From assembly GCF_036924515.1 (NCBI RefSeq), contig NZ_JAZHRR010000001.1, positions 4,993,001-5,057,000 on the forward strand: a DNA stretch of 64,000 nt, read 5' to 3'. Position numbers and translations under genes: made by a program. The notes under the pieces were generated by a model. The model saw nothing but the letters and a program-made list of their open reading frames with translations. It did not search any database and was not told where the DNA came from. Within the stretch, counting starts at the first letter, position 1. Each line of letters opens with the position of its first letter. The DNA comes from Bradyrhizobium sp. AZCC 1610 (GTDB lineage Bacteria > Pseudomonadota > Alphaproteobacteria > Rhizobiales > Xanthobacteraceae). Below are positions 35,518 to 45,503 of the stretch, one piece after another.

Positions 35518-36690
35518 TCAGCTGTAAATCTCGAACAGGCCGGCGCCGCCCTGGCCGCCGCCGATGCACATCGTGACGACGCCCCACTTGGCCTTGCGTC
35601 GGCGGCCTTCCTGCAGGATGTGGCCGGTGAGACGCGCACCGGTCATGCCGAAGGGATGGCCGATCGCGATCGAGCCGCCGTTGACGTTGTATTTCTCCGG
35701 ATCGATGCCGAGCTTGTCGCGGGAGTAGAGGCACTGGCTGGCGAAGGCTTCGTTGAGCTCCCAGAGATCGATGTCGTCGATCTTCAGGCCATTGCGCTTC
35801 AACAGCTTCGGCACGGCGTAGATCGGACCGATGCCCATCTCATCCGGCTCGCAGCCCGCCGACGCCCAGCCAACGAAGCGGCCGAGCGGATTGAGACCGC
35901 GCTTTTCGGCGTCCTTGGCTTCCATCAGAACCACCGCCGCCGCGCCGTCCGAGAGCTGGCTGGCGTTGCCGGCGGTGACGTACTTGCCGGGGCCCTTGAC
36001 CGGCTCGAGCTTGGTGAGGCCTTCCATGGTGGTCTCGGGACGGTTGCACTCGTCGCGGTCGACGGTGTAGTCGACGATGCTCTCCGCCTTGGTCGCCTTG
36101 TCGACCACCTTCATCCTGGTTTTCATCGGGACGATTTCGTCCTTGAACTTGTTGGCCTGCTGGGCGGCCGCCATGCGGCGCTGCGATTCCAGCGAGTACT
36201 CGTCCTGATATTCGCGGCTGAGCTTATAGCGCTCGGCGACGATATCGGCGGTGTCGATCATCGCCATGAAGATCGCAGGAGCGATCTCGAGCAGCTCCGG
36301 ATCGACCACTTCCTTCGGCAGCGGCCCGCCGGGGACCGAGATGCTTTCGACGCCGCCGGCCACGATGCATTCGGAGCCCTCCGAGCGGATCGAGTTGGCG
36401 GCCATGGCGATGGTCTGCAGTCCCGACGAGCAGAAACGGTTCACCGACACGCCGCCGGTCGACTTCGGCAATCCCGCGAGCAGAGCGGCCTGACGGCCGA
36501 TATTCGGCGCGCCATGCGCGCAATTGCCGAGATAGCAATCCTCGACATATTCCTTTTCGACGCCGGCGCGCTCGACGGCGTGCTTGATGGCGTGGGCCGC
36601 CATCGACATCGGCGGGGTGATGTTGAATCCGCCGCGGCCGGACTTTGCCAGTCCGGTACGTGCATAGGAAACGATGACAGCTTCACGCAT
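35518..36690 (-). CDS. Acetyl-CoA acetyltransferase / thiolase family protein
   Basis: A 390-residue thiolase. The nucleophile Cys is in [10 protein letters not shown] (about residue 88), then [27 protein letters not shown] with the catalytic His, and the closing [13 protein letters not shown] with the second catalytic Cys. It either condenses two acetyl-CoA or cleaves 3-ketoacyl-CoA in beta-oxidation. ATG at 36690 has GGGAGG at the right distance; open frame upstream of it is only shadow. FadA- versus PhaA-type cannot be decided here. Confidence 0.94.
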   Translation of the reverse strand: MREAVIVSYARTGLAKSGRGGFNITPPMSMAAHAIKHAVERAGVEKEYVEDCYLGNCAHGAPNIGRQAALLAGLPKSTGGVSVNRFCSSGLQTIAMAANSIRSEGSECIVAGGVESISVPGGPLPKEVVDPELLEIAPAIFMAMIDTADIVAERYKLSREYQDEYSLESQRRMAAAQQANKFKDEIVPMKTRMKVVDKATKAESIVDYTVDRDECNRPETTMEGLTKLEPVKGPGKYVTAGNASQLSDGAAAVVLMEAKDAEKRGLNPLGRFVGWASAGCEPDEMGIGPIYAVPKLLKRNGLKIDDIDLWELNEAFASQCLYSRDKLGIDPEKYNVNGGSIAIGHPFGMTGARLTGHILQEGRRRKAKWGVVTMCIGGGQGGAGLFEIYS

Positions 36691-36984
36691 TTGATAGACC
36701 TCCCTTTGATGCGGCCAGTATGGACTGGAGCCGCGCCGGTGTGTAGCGAAAACCCGAATTCCGGCCCGCGGAAAGGAATTGCCCCGCAGCCCGGCCCGGA
36801 GCGGGGATTTACACAACGCCTGTCCTTCGGCAAGGCCGTGGTGGCGTTCCGGCTTTTGCAGCCGCGCGCCGCGACGCGCGACGAAAGACGCATGGACGGG
36901 CTGTTTCACTGAGCGAAATTGACCGCTATTGAAATCACCCGCGTGTAAGGTTGCGGGAGCGATCAGGACAAGGTCAGGGGTGCG

Positions 36985-37113
36985 ATGGTAAGGGCGTTGC
37001 GACAATGGCTGGAAACTCATGAACTGCCCGCGATCATCGCCGCCGTGCTCGGCGTGGTCGTGACGCTTTCCGTACTGATGGTGGTGGGCGGCTATCTCGC
37101 GGTGACGCCCTGA
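36985..37113 (+). CDS. Small single-pass membrane protein, 42 residues
   Basis: MVRALRQWLETHELP, then a helix IIAAVLGVVVTLSVLMVVGGYL and a short tail AVTP. The basic N-terminus and one clean hydrophobic stretch are typical of small regulatory membrane proteins. A weak AGGTCAGGGG lies upstream. I recognise no family. It lies between the thiolase and a Bug receptor, on the opposite strand to both. Confidence 0.5.
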   Translation: MVRALRQWLETHELPAIIAAVLGVVVTLSVLMVVGGYLAVTP

Positions 37114-37138
37114 ACCAATTTCATGTGACGCACGACCC

Positions 37139-38122
37139 TCACTTCCCGGTTCCGGCCGCAGCAAGAATGGGTGCCCAGCGTGCGATCTCGGATCGAACAA
37201 AGCGATCGAATGCGGCCGGGTTGCGTTCGTCCTTTGCCGGTATCGAGCCACCGAGCTGGGCAATCCGCTCGCGCACGACATCCTCATCAAGCGCCCGGTC
37301 GAGTGCATCGGAAAGCCTCGCGATGATTTCGGGCGAAACGCCCTTCGGCGCAAACAGTCCTGCCCAGACGCTCATCTCGTAGTTGATGCCGGCTTCCCTG
37401 GCGGTCGGAACGTCAGGCAGCGTTTCGAGGCGTTTCGCAGCCGAGGCCGCGAAGGCCTTGACTGAGCCCGCCAAAACCGACTCCGCCACGCTGACCGACT
37501 GCTCGCACATGAAGTCGACGTGACCGCCGACCAGATCGTTCAGTGCCGGGCCTGAACCACGATAGGCAACAAGCGCCGGCTTCGCGCCGATTTCCGCGGT
37601 GAACAGCAGACACGCCATATGTGAGGACGCGCCGATGCCGCCATGGGCCTGCTTCACCGCGTCGCCCCGTTGCCGCAGCGCTGCGACAAATTCCTTCAGG
37701 TCCTTTGCCGGGAAATCCTTCCGCGCGATAATGACTGCCGGAGAGTGGGCGGTGATGCCGATCGGCACGAAGTCGGCAACGGGATCGTATTTGAGGTTCG
37801 GCGTGAGCACCGGCGCCGCGACATGCGAGCCCATCGCCGCGGCAAGCAGGGTGTAGCCGTCGGGTGCGGCAGCCGCGACGCGCCCGCTGCCGACTGTGCC
37901 GCCGGCGCCGCTGACATTCTCGATGATGATGGATTGCCCGAGAGTCTTCGACATCTGGTTGGTGACGATGCGCGCAACGACGTCGCTGGCGCCTCCGGGA
38001 GGGAACGGCACGACCACCGTGATCGCTCTGGAGGGGTAGTCCTGCGCGCCTACCTCCCCGGCGATGCCAGCCAATACCATCGCAACCACGCAAGCTTTCC
38101 AGACACACGTGCCAGGTTTCAT
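37139..38122 (-). CDS. Tripartite tricarboxylate transporter receptor (Bug/TctC family)
   Basis: A 327-residue periplasmic binding protein: signal peptide (WKACVVAMVLAGIAGEVGA), then YPSRAITVVVPFPPGGASDVVARI, GAGGTVGSGRVAAAAPDGYTLL and LVAYRGSGPALNDLVGGHVD. It is a paralogue of the Bug protein at 30028. The start at 38122 (MKPGTCVWK) is chosen to give a normal signal. It follows the Gfo/Idh/MocA gene by 31 bp, so the pair may be co-transcribed and handle one ligand. Confidence 0.92.
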   Translation of the reverse strand: MKPGTCVWKACVVAMVLAGIAGEVGAQDYPSRAITVVVPFPPGGASDVVARIVTNQMSKTLGQSIIIENVSGAGGTVGSGRVAAAAPDGYTLLAAAMGSHVAAPVLTPNLKYDPVADFVPIGITAHSPAVIIARKDFPAKDLKEFVAALRQRGDAVKQAHGGIGASSHMACLLFTAEIGAKPALVAYRGSGPALNDLVGGHVDFMCEQSVSVAESVLAGSVKAFAASAAKRLETLPDVPTAREAGINYEMSVWAGLFAPKGVSPEIIARLSDALDRALDEDVVRERIAQLGGSIPAKDERNPAAFDRFVRSEIARWAPILAAAGTGK

Positions 38123-38153
38123 AACGCGCGCTCCTGTCCGCACTGCTGCGCGG

Positions 38154-39170
38154 TCACAAGTTTCCGTCACCGTTCAATATTTCCGCGACCTCGACCGAAC
38201 GTCCCTCACGTGCCGAGAGAATGCCGGCGCGCACCACGGCGAGCGATCTCGTCGCCTCCTCGCCCCCGACTTCGTGCCGGCGCTGCCCGCGCGCCGCCGC
38301 GGCAAACTCCTCGAGCTCCTCGACCAGGGTGTCGTTGACTGTGCATGGCACCGCGACCGGCTGGTTTTCACCGCGCTTGAGCAGCCGGAGCCCATTGTGC
38401 AGATCGTAGAATGCGGTCATGTCCTTGCCGTAGACATTCATCAGGTAATACTCGGACGCCGAGGCGTAGCTTGCGTTCAGCGTCGAAAGCGCGCCGTTCG
38501 CATGCTGCAGGATCAGGCTCGCGACATCCGGATTGTCGCCGGGCAGCACCAGTTGCGCCGACTGCGCGTGTGCCGCATGGATCGGCCCGATCAGGTATGC
38601 GAGCACGTCGATGTAGTGGATCCCGATCTGGAGCATCACGCCGCCCGGCATGCCCGCGGCCTGGTAGCGCCAGGAGGTGAGATCGACCTTGCCGAGGCGG
38701 TCGCGGCTGATGTTCGCCTCGGCGTTGACGAGCTTGCCGAACCGGCCGGCCTCGATCTGCTGCCTGAGGTAGCGGAAATGGCTCTCGCGCCGCCGCTGAT
38801 AGCCAAGCGCCAGCACCACGCCGGCCTTGCGACAGGCCTCGGTGATGGCGCGGCCGTCCGAGATGCTGTTGGCGATCGGCTTGTCCAGAAAGACGTGCTT
38901 GCCCGCCGCTGCGGCAGCGCAGGCCGTCGCCAGATGCACATCGTTCGGCGTGGTGTTGATGATTGCCTCGATCTCGGTATCGGCCAGCATCGCCTCGTAG
39001 CTCGCGGCCGGCCGGCAGCGGTATTTTGCCGCAAAATTCTTGCGTTTTTCATCGGACCGGGTGTAGCAGCTGCGGATCTCGAGCTTGCCCGAGCGCTGGA
39101 TGGCGTCCGCCAGAACGTCGGACCACCATCCCATCCCGATACAAGCCACGCGGAGCGGATCGGCACTCAT
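38154..39170 (-). CDS. Gfo/Idh/MocA family NAD(P)-dependent oxidoreductase
   Basis: A 338-residue dehydrogenase with an N-terminal Rossmann domain (LRVACIGMGWWSDVLADAI, INTTPNDVHLATA), the EKP-like Lys in FLDKPIANS, and a C-terminal domain with MLQIGIHYIDVLAYLIG where His and Asp fit the catalytic pair. Relatives oxidise sugars, inositols or related polyols. The ATG at 39170 has GGAGGG upstream; earlier codons are not needed. It leads the two-gene unit with the Bug receptor. Confidence 0.9.
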   Translation of the reverse strand: MSADPLRVACIGMGWWSDVLADAIQRSGKLEIRSCYTRSDEKRKNFAAKYRCRPAASYEAMLADTEIEAIINTTPNDVHLATACAAAAAGKHVFLDKPIANSISDGRAITEACRKAGVVLALGYQRRRESHFRYLRQQIEAGRFGKLVNAEANISRDRLGKVDLTSWRYQAAGMPGGVMLQIGIHYIDVLAYLIGPIHAAHAQSAQLVLPGDNPDVASLILQHANGALSTLNASYASASEYYLMNVYGKDMTAFYDLHNGLRLLKRGENQPVAVPCTVNDTLVEELEEFAAAARGQRRHEVGGEEATRSLAVVRAGILSAREGRSVEVAEILNGDGNL

Positions 39171-39504
39171 CACTTTGCCCTCCCCAATACTTTGCACCCA
39201 CACGGCCGAGTTCGTCGGCTGGCTTCGGCCCCTGCAATGTCATTCCCAATTCGCGCCGATCGACTCGACGGCCATCTTGGCGATCCGCGTCAGGCGCTTG
39301 CTCTCGGCGACAAACATCGCAGCGCTCCGGTCGGGAGGGACAGGCGAATTGTGCGCCACCGCAACACCACCTTCAAGAAATAATACGCAACTTCCGGCTG
39401 CGATTTTGCACCCCACGCGTCGGCAAGGCAACCTATCCAAACTATGCGGCGCGAACATGGAAAGTTACGGGGATTCCGTGCCGACGGTCTCCCGATCGAA
39501 CACG
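39171..39504. other. Intergenic region, about 334 bp
   Basis: It lies between two minus-strand genes, upstream of the Gfo/Idh/MocA gene. It probably carries that gene's promoter; I see no repeat, RNA or plausible frame. Confidence 0.4.
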
Positions 39505-41091
39505 TCAGATGTGCTGCGCCATGATCCGGCCGGGCCGCGCGTCCGGACGGGGTTCGATATCGACCGACCAGAGGTCGCGGTTGTCGACGTCCTTCAACGT
39601 CACGGTCATGACTGCGGTCTTGCCGTCGATGTCGACGCGGCCGAAAAACTGCAAACCGAAACAGGGCGCGAGATTCTCGCCCTGCTCCGCGCTGCAGCCC
39701 TTCTGGAACATCGCCTTGGGACCGAACGTATTGTCGAGCGGGGCCGGCGCCCAGGTGCCCGCATGCAGCGGGCCGGAGACGAACTCCCAGAACGGTTCGA
39801 AATCCTGATAGGCCGCGCGGTTCGGATCGTAAAGATGCGCGGCCGTGTAGTGCATGTCGGCAGTCAGCCACACCGTGTTGCGGATGCCGGCGCGCTTCAT
39901 GAACGACAACAGATCCGCAATCTCGTGCTCGCGCCGTTCCGGCGGGCCGTCGCCGAGGGCAATGGCATCCTCGCTGACCAGGCCGATCGGCATGTCGGCG
40001 GCGATCACTTTCCAGGTGGCATTGGAGGCCACGAGTTCGCGCTTCAGCCAGGCCAATTGCACCGCGCCGAGAATGCAGGTCTCGCTCTGGTCGTCGCGCT
40101 TGTTAAAGGTGGAATCGCGGTAGCTGCGCATGTCGATCATGAAGACGTCGAGCAGCGGACCGTAAGCGATCTTGCGATAGATGCGGCCGTCCTGGGCGGG
40201 CGTCACCCGCATCGGCATGAATTCATGGAACGCGCGGCGCGCCCGCGCGACCAGCCGTGAGGTGCCGTCCTCGGCATAGCCGGTCTCGTCGGCGGTGCCG
40301 ATTGGCGCCCAATCGTTGGTGACCTCGTGATCGTCCCATTGCGCGAACATCGGCACCTCAGCGTTGAAGGCGCGCAGATTGTCGTCGAGCAGATTATATT
40401 TGTAGTTGGCGCGGAACTGTTCGAGGCTGTGCGCCACCACGGATTTCTGTTCGGTGACGATGTTTCGCCAGACCTCGCCGTTGGGCAGCTTCAGTTCACG
40501 TTCCACCGGACAATCGGCGTAGATGTGGTCGCCGGAATGGATGAAGAAGTCCGGACGATTGCCGAGCATGGTGCGGTAGGTCCGCATGCCGCCGCGCGAG
40601 GGATCGATGCCCCAGCCCTGGCCAGCGGTATCGCCAGACCACACGAACGAAATATTGCTTCGCGCGGTGGGCGCGGTGCGGAAATGCCCGACCTGCGTCT
40701 CGCCTTCGATGCCGCTCTCGCTGATATCGTCGAAGCGCACGCGATAGAAAATGTCCTGCCCCGCCGGCAACCCATCGAGCAGAACTTTTGAGACGAAGTC
40801 GCTGGCCGGCAAGGCATCGGCGGTAGCCGAACGAATGATGGTCTTGAAACTCTCGACAACAGAACATTCCACCTGCATCCGCGCCGGCCGGTCGGCGCGT
40901 GCCCAGATCACGGCAGAGTTGGCGGAGACGTCGCCCGACTGGATTCCGCTGGCGATAAGCGGACGGTCCGCGGCACGGCTGACGTAGGGCCTGGCGAGGC
41001 TGCCGAGACCGGCAACGGCGAATGTTGCCGCGGAGCGGACCAGCAATTGACGCCGGCTCACAGCTTGTCCGGCGCGTATCGCAATCGGCAT
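39505..41091 (-). CDS. phoD: PhoD-type alkaline phosphatase, Tat-exported
   Basis: A 528-residue phosphoesterase. The Tat motif SRRQLLV is at residues 12-18, followed by a hydrophobic stretch. A fibronectin-like N-terminal domain (SGIQSGDVSANSAVIWARAD) precedes the PhoD core: VWSGDTAGQGWG, FIHSGDHIYADCPV, AQWDDHEVTNDW and WLTADMHYTAAHL, which together bind Fe3+/Ca2+. It hydrolyses phosphomonoesters or diesters in the periplasm to obtain phosphate. No clear Pho box was found upstream by eye. Confidence 0.94.
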   Translation of the reverse strand: MPIAIRAGQAVSRRQLLVRSAATFAVAGLGSLARPYVSRAADRPLIASGIQSGDVSANSAVIWARADRPARMQVECSVVESFKTIIRSATADALPASDFVSKVLLDGLPAGQDIFYRVRFDDISESGIEGETQVGHFRTAPTARSNISFVWSGDTAGQGWGIDPSRGGMRTYRTMLGNRPDFFIHSGDHIYADCPVERELKLPNGEVWRNIVTEQKSVVAHSLEQFRANYKYNLLDDNLRAFNAEVPMFAQWDDHEVTNDWAPIGTADETGYAEDGTSRLVARARRAFHEFMPMRVTPAQDGRIYRKIAYGPLLDVFMIDMRSYRDSTFNKRDDQSETCILGAVQLAWLKRELVASNATWKVIAADMPIGLVSEDAIALGDGPPERREHEIADLLSFMKRAGIRNTVWLTADMHYTAAHLYDPNRAAYQDFEPFWEFVSGPLHAGTWAPAPLDNTFGPKAMFQKGCSAEQGENLAPCFGLQFFGRVDIDGKTAVMTVTLKDVDNRDLWSVDIEPRPDARPGRIMAQHI

Positions 41092-41181
41092 CGAAGCACC
41101 CTCGTCGAATCACGACGAAGGTGTGCCCGAGCAATTTGAATGTAGGCCGAAGGTTTTACGACAGGTGGATGACGTGGAATC

Positions 41182-41262
41182 GTAGGATGGGTAGAGCGCA
41201 GCGAAACCCATCATGCTTCTGCGCAAGGATTGATGGGTATCGCTTCGCTCCACCCATCCTAC
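41182..41262. repeat. Palindromic repeat, family B
   Basis: Arms GTAGGATGGGTAGAGCGCAGC... and ...GCTCCACCCATCCTAC match the element at 24013-24097. It lies between phoD and the next minus-strand gene. Confidence 0.88.
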
Positions 41263-41269
41263 AAATGAA

Positions 41270-41698
41270 CTACCGCTGCCAGTCGCAGATGCCGCCGGAC
41301 TTGCACGGCCAGGTCTGGATCCGCGTATCGCGCGCCTGCGCGTCGAGCGGATTGGTATGGCGGCGCGCCAGCTTGGTGCGGGCCGCACCGCGCGGCTTCT
41401 CGACGCGCTCCTGCACAACGCGGGGCTTCTCCACGCGCTCCCGCACAACGCGCGTTTTGCGCTCGGCGGTCCGGGGCACAACCACGCGCTCCGTCTTTAC
41501 CACCTTGCGATCGGTTCTGGCCTCGATCCGGACAGGGGCGAATCGTGTCTCCGGGCCGAGCCGCTTCGGCGAGAGCAACGCTTGGGAAGGATCGAGGCCG
41601 AAGAGCTCGCCTGCGCGGTACTCGTCGGCCAGCGCGGCGCTGCCCGACATCAGGAGCCCCGTGCAAAGTGCTGCCGCAATAGCGCTTTTCAGGACCAT
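41270..41698 (-). CDS. Secreted basic protein of unknown function with RVEKPR repeats
   Basis: A 142-residue protein with a signal peptide (MVLKSAIAAALCTGLLMSGSAALA). The mature chain begins DEYRAGELFGLDPSQALLSPKRLGPE and continues with strongly basic repeats (VVRERVEKPRVVQERVEKPR) and a short end with two Cys (WPCKSGGICDW). No family is recognised; the repeats could be a stalk or bind an acidic polymer. ATG at 41698 begins the signal. Confidence 0.68.
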   Translation of the reverse strand: MVLKSAIAAALCTGLLMSGSAALADEYRAGELFGLDPSQALLSPKRLGPETRFAPVRIEARTDRKVVKTERVVVPRTAERKTRVVRERVEKPRVVQERVEKPRGAARTKLARRHTNPLDAQARDTRIQTWPCKSGGICDWQR

Positions 41699-41842
41699 CG
41701 AAGGCCTCCTGAAATCAACCAAAGACTGTATGAACAGCCACCATGTAGGCAGCCGGCCAGACAATTCCAGCTGTTCCCGCCCTCAAGGTTACTGGTGAGC
41801 GATCCCGACCGTGAAGAAGTTCACGTGCCGGATTAACTGCCC

Positions 41843-44800
41843 CTACTCGGCTGCCTGCGCCACCGGCTGGCCGATCGCGGCTTCCAGGCGCGCGCATTCT
41901 CCGCGGAACTTCGCGACATTGGCTTCCTTGACATGGCCGTAGCCGCGAACGAGTTCCGCGGACTTCGCCAGCGCCACCAGACGCGGCCAGTCATGCGGCT
42001 TCGCCTTGTCGAGATGGCGGAAGATCATTGCGGAATACTCGCCCGGCAAGGCCCGCTCCGTCCGCCGTTCGGCCGTGTAGCCGAACGGATCGAATGCGGT
42101 GCCGCGCAGGAACTTGAACCGCGTCAGGAGTTCGAAGGCGCGGAAGATCCAGCCGCCGAACTCGCGCTTGCGCAAATGGCCGGTCGCCCTGTCGCGCGAA
42201 GCCAGCAGCGGCGGCGCGAGGCTGACCTTGACGCTCGCGTCGCCGTCGAACTGTTCCTTCAGCACCCTGGCAAACTCGCCATCGGAATAAAGCCGGGCGA
42301 CTTCGTACTCGTCCTTGTAGGCCATCAGCTTGAACAGGCCCTTTGCAAAGGCCTCGGTGAGGTCATGCGAACCGGGCGAGCCTTTTGCTTCGGCGGTGCG
42401 AACGCGCTCGACTTCCGTCAGGTAGTGCTTCGAATAGGCCTCATTCTGGTACTCGGTCAGGAATTTTGCGCGGAACGCGATGCTCTCGTCGAGCGTGCGC
42501 TTGACCGGTACCGCACCCGAACTCTTGAAGCGCGCGGCGCTGACGACGCGCGGCAGATCGTGCGCGGCGAGCCGCCCCCAGGAGAACGCCAGCTTGTTCA
42601 TCTCGATCGCGGCGCCATTGAGGTCGATCGCCTTCATGATCGCCTCCAGCGAAAGGGGTATCGCGCCGCGCTGGAACGCGAAACCAAGCATGAAGGCGTT
42701 GGTGGCGATGCTGTCGCCCATCAGCGCGGTGGCAAGCCCGGTCGCGTCCAGAATGTCGAGATCGGAGGCGCTGATGGCCTCGTTGAGCGACTCGCGCATC
42801 GTCCCCGCCTCGAAATCGATATCGGGATTAATGACGAAGCTCGCCGTCGGCAACAGGTCGGCATTGACGATCGCGCGTGTCACGCCGCGCTCGGCCCGGC
42901 TCAACGCCGGAATGCTGGTGGCGACGACAATGTCGCAGCCGAGGATGAGGTTGGCGCCGCCGGGTGCGATGCGGACGGTTGAGAGGTCGTCAGCCTCGGG
43001 CGCGATGCGGACGTGGCTCATGACCGCGCCGTTCTTCTGCGAGAGCCCTGTGAAATCGAGCGTCGAGCACGCCAGGCCCTCGACATGGGCTGCCATGCCG
43101 AGCAGCGCGCCGATGGTAATGACGCCGGTGCCGCCGATCCCGGTAACGAGGATGTTGTAGGCGCCATCGAGCGCAGGCGTGGCCGGCAGCGGCAGATCGG
43201 CGAACAGCGCGGACGGATCGGCCGCGGTACGATCGGCCTTCCTCAGTTTGCCGCCGTGCACGGTGACAAAACTCGGGCAAAAGCCCTCGATGCAGGAAAA
43301 GTCCTTGTTGCAGTTCGACTGGTCGATCCGCCGCTTGCGGCCGAACTCGGTCTCCAGAGGCTGCACGGAGACGCAGTTGGAAACAGCCGAGCAATCGCCG
43401 CAGCCTTCGCAGACACGCTCGTTGATGAAGACGCGCTTCGGCGGATCCGGATAGAGCCCGCGCTTGCGGCGGCGGCGCTTCTCCGCCGCACAGGTCTGGT
43501 CGTAGATCAGGACGGTCAGGCCCTTGACCTCGCGCAGTTCCTTTTGCACCGCGTCGAGTTCGCGGCGATGATGAACGGTCGCGCCTGCCGGGAAGTAATT
43601 GCTGGGATATTTCTCCGGATCGTCGGAGACGATGACGAGGCGCTTCGCCCCTTCCGCCGAAACCTGGTGCGCGATCTGCGACACCGTCAGCCCGCCCTCG
43701 GCCGGTTGGCCGCCGGTCATCGCCACCGCGTCATTATAGAGGATCTTGTAGGTGATGTTGACGCCGGAAGCCGCCGCCGCGCGGATCGCCAGCAGGCCGG
43801 AATGGGTGTAGGTGCCATCGCCCAGATTCTGGAACACGTGTTGTTCGCTGGTGAACGGCGCCTGCCCGATCCAGCTGACGCCTTCCGCGCCCATATGCGA
43901 GATCGTCTGCGTGCGGCGGTTCGGCACCGACAGCGCCATGCCGTGACAGCCGATGCCGGCCATGGCGCGGCTGCCCTCGGGGATCTTGGTCGAGGTGTTG
44001 TGCGGACAGCCCGAACAGAAATACGGCGTGCGCTGCAGTTTGGCGGCGCCAATGCCCTCCGCCGGCCGGTCGAACGCTTCGAGCTTCGCAAGACGCTGCT
44101 CCAGCGCCGGGCTGCGATGGCCGAGTTTGCGCAACCGCGCGACCACCGCCGCAGCGACCATGGTCGGCGTCAGTTCGCCCTCGCTCGGCAATAGCATCGC
44201 ACCGCTCTCGTCGCGCTTGCCGACCACGGAGGGTCGCTTCGAGGCATCCACATTGTAGAGAATGCGAAGGAGCTGATCCTCGATGAAACCGCGCTTCTCC
44301 TCGACCACAAGAACATCCTGCAAACCTTCGGCGAACGCCTTTGCTCCGGATTCCTCCAGCGGCCAGGTCAGCGCGACCTTGTAGATGCGAAGTCCCAGCG
44401 CCTGCGCCTCGGCGTCTGATATCCCGAGATCGGCCAGCGCCTGCCGGAGATCGAGATAGGCCTTGCCGGTCGCCATGATGCCGAGCCGCGCCGGCTTCGA
44501 ATCCAGCACGATGCGGTCGAAGCGGTTGACACGCGTGAACGCCGCCACCGCCTGCATCTTCGGGCCGTGCAGCCGCCGCTCCTGCTCCAGCGGTCCATCC
44601 GGCCAGCGGATCGAAAGCCCGCCCGGCGGCATTTCGAAATCATCGGGCAAAATGATCTTGATGCGATCGGGATCGCTGACGATCGAGGCCGAGCTTTCAA
44701 CGGTTTCGGAAATCGCCTTGAAGCCGACCCAGCAACTTGAGTAGCGCGACAGCGCAAAGCCCAAAATGCCGAGATCGAGATAATCCTGCAGCGTTGCCGG

Positions 44801-45316
44801 GTTGACCACCGGCATCAATGCTGCGGCAAACACCTGCTCGCTCTGATGGGCCAGCGTGGAGGACTGGCAGCCATGGTCGTCGCCGGCGAGCGCAATCACG
44901 CCGCCATTCGGCGAGGTGCCGGCGGAGTTGGCGTGCTTGAGCGCATCGACGGAACGATCGACGCCGGGGCCCTTGCCGTACCAGATGCCGAATACGCCAT
45001 CGACCTTGGCGCCGGGGAACATGCCGACCTGCTGGCTGCCCCACACCGCCGTTGCCGCCAGATCCTCATTGAGGCCCGGTGCGAACTCGATGTCATGCTG
45101 CTTGAGGAAGGATTTCGCGCGCCACAGCGCGTGGTCGTACATGCCGAGCGGCGAGCCGCGGTATCCGGAGATGAAGCCTGCGGTGTTGAGTCCCGCTGCG
45201 CGGTCGCGTTCGCGCTGCAACATCGGAAGGCGGACCAGCGCCTGCGTACCGGACAGAAAAATCCTTTTCGCATCCAGACGATACTTGTCGTCCAGACCAA
45301 CTTCCATCAATGCCAT
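41843..45316 (-). CDS. Indolepyruvate ferredoxin oxidoreductase, fused alpha and beta subunits
   Basis: A 1157-residue protein combining both IOR subunits. It decarboxylates arylpyruvates (indolepyruvate, phenylpyruvate) to aryl-acetyl-CoA with ferredoxin. The N-terminal ThDP-binding half has GFISGYRGSPLG and FCSGCPHNTS; the ferredoxin-like centre has CEGCGDC...CNKDFSCIEGFCPS; the C-terminal part is the gamma-type domain (VTGIGGTGVITIGALLGMAAH). Fused forms are common in aerobic proteobacteria. It diverges from the hotdog gene at 45504 with 187 bp between. The substrate is predicted, not shown. Confidence 0.93.
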   Translation of the reverse strand: MALMEVGLDDKYRLDAKRIFLSGTQALVRLPMLQRERDRAAGLNTAGFISGYRGSPLGMYDHALWRAKSFLKQHDIEFAPGLNEDLAATAVWGSQQVGMFPGAKVDGVFGIWYGKGPGVDRSVDALKHANSAGTSPNGGVIALAGDDHGCQSSTLAHQSEQVFAAALMPVVNPATLQDYLDLGILGFALSRYSSCWVGFKAISETVESSASIVSDPDRIKIILPDDFEMPPGGLSIRWPDGPLEQERRLHGPKMQAVAAFTRVNRFDRIVLDSKPARLGIMATGKAYLDLRQALADLGISDAEAQALGLRIYKVALTWPLEESGAKAFAEGLQDVLVVEEKRGFIEDQLLRILYNVDASKRPSVVGKRDESGAMLLPSEGELTPTMVAAAVVARLRKLGHRSPALEQRLAKLEAFDRPAEGIGAAKLQRTPYFCSGCPHNTSTKIPEGSRAMAGIGCHGMALSVPNRRTQTISHMGAEGVSWIGQAPFTSEQHVFQNLGDGTYTHSGLLAIRAAAASGVNITYKILYNDAVAMTGGQPAEGGLTVSQIAHQVSAEGAKRLVIVSDDPEKYPSNYFPAGATVHHRRELDAVQKELREVKGLTVLIYDQTCAAEKRRRRKRGLYPDPPKRVFINERVCEGCGDCSAVSNCVSVQPLETEFGRKRRIDQSNCNKDFSCIEGFCPSFVTVHGGKLRKADRTAADPSALFADLPLPATPALDGAYNILVTGIGGTGVITIGALLGMAAHVEGLACSTLDFTGLSQKNGAVMSHVRIAPEADDLSTVRIAPGGANLILGCDIVVATSIPALSRAERGVTRAIVNADLLPTASFVINPDIDFEAGTMRESLNEAISASDLDILDATGLATALMGDSIATNAFMLGFAFQRGAIPLSLEAIMKAIDLNGAAIEMNKLAFSWGRLAAHDLPRVVSAARFKSSGAVPVKRTLDESIAFRAKFLTEYQNEAYSKHYLTEVERVRTAEAKGSPGSHDLTEAFAKGLFKLMAYKDEYEVARLYSDGEFARVLKEQFDGDASVKVSLAPPLLASRDRATGHLRKREFGGWIFRAFELLTRFKFLRGTAFDPFGYTAERRTERALPGEYSAMIFRHLDKAKPHDWPRLVALAKSAELVRGYGHVKEANVAKFRGECARLEAAIGQPVAQAAE

Positions 45317-45503
45317 TCGTCCGCTCCCCGTCGCGCGTTCCGCCGGTTATTTGAACCGGTCTAATTGCGAACAGAATGCACCGGTTTTGCTATGCGTGCC
45401 CAGCGTGAATCCATGGCCGCATGGCATATCTCGCCCGTCTTGTGGATCGCTCTTGCCGAAATCCGCCTTCTTTGAAACGCTTGGGAGTAAAGGGAGACCA
45501 GGG

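Noticed and set aside
36691..37353. Open frame extending the thiolase upstream by about 220 codons
   Set aside because: Thiolases begin at the MREAVIVS motif, which has its own ribosome-binding site at 36690.
44856..45503. Open frame extending the hotdog gene upstream
   Set aside because: It runs antisense to the indolepyruvate oxidoreductase gene; a ribosome-binding site and the family start support 45504.
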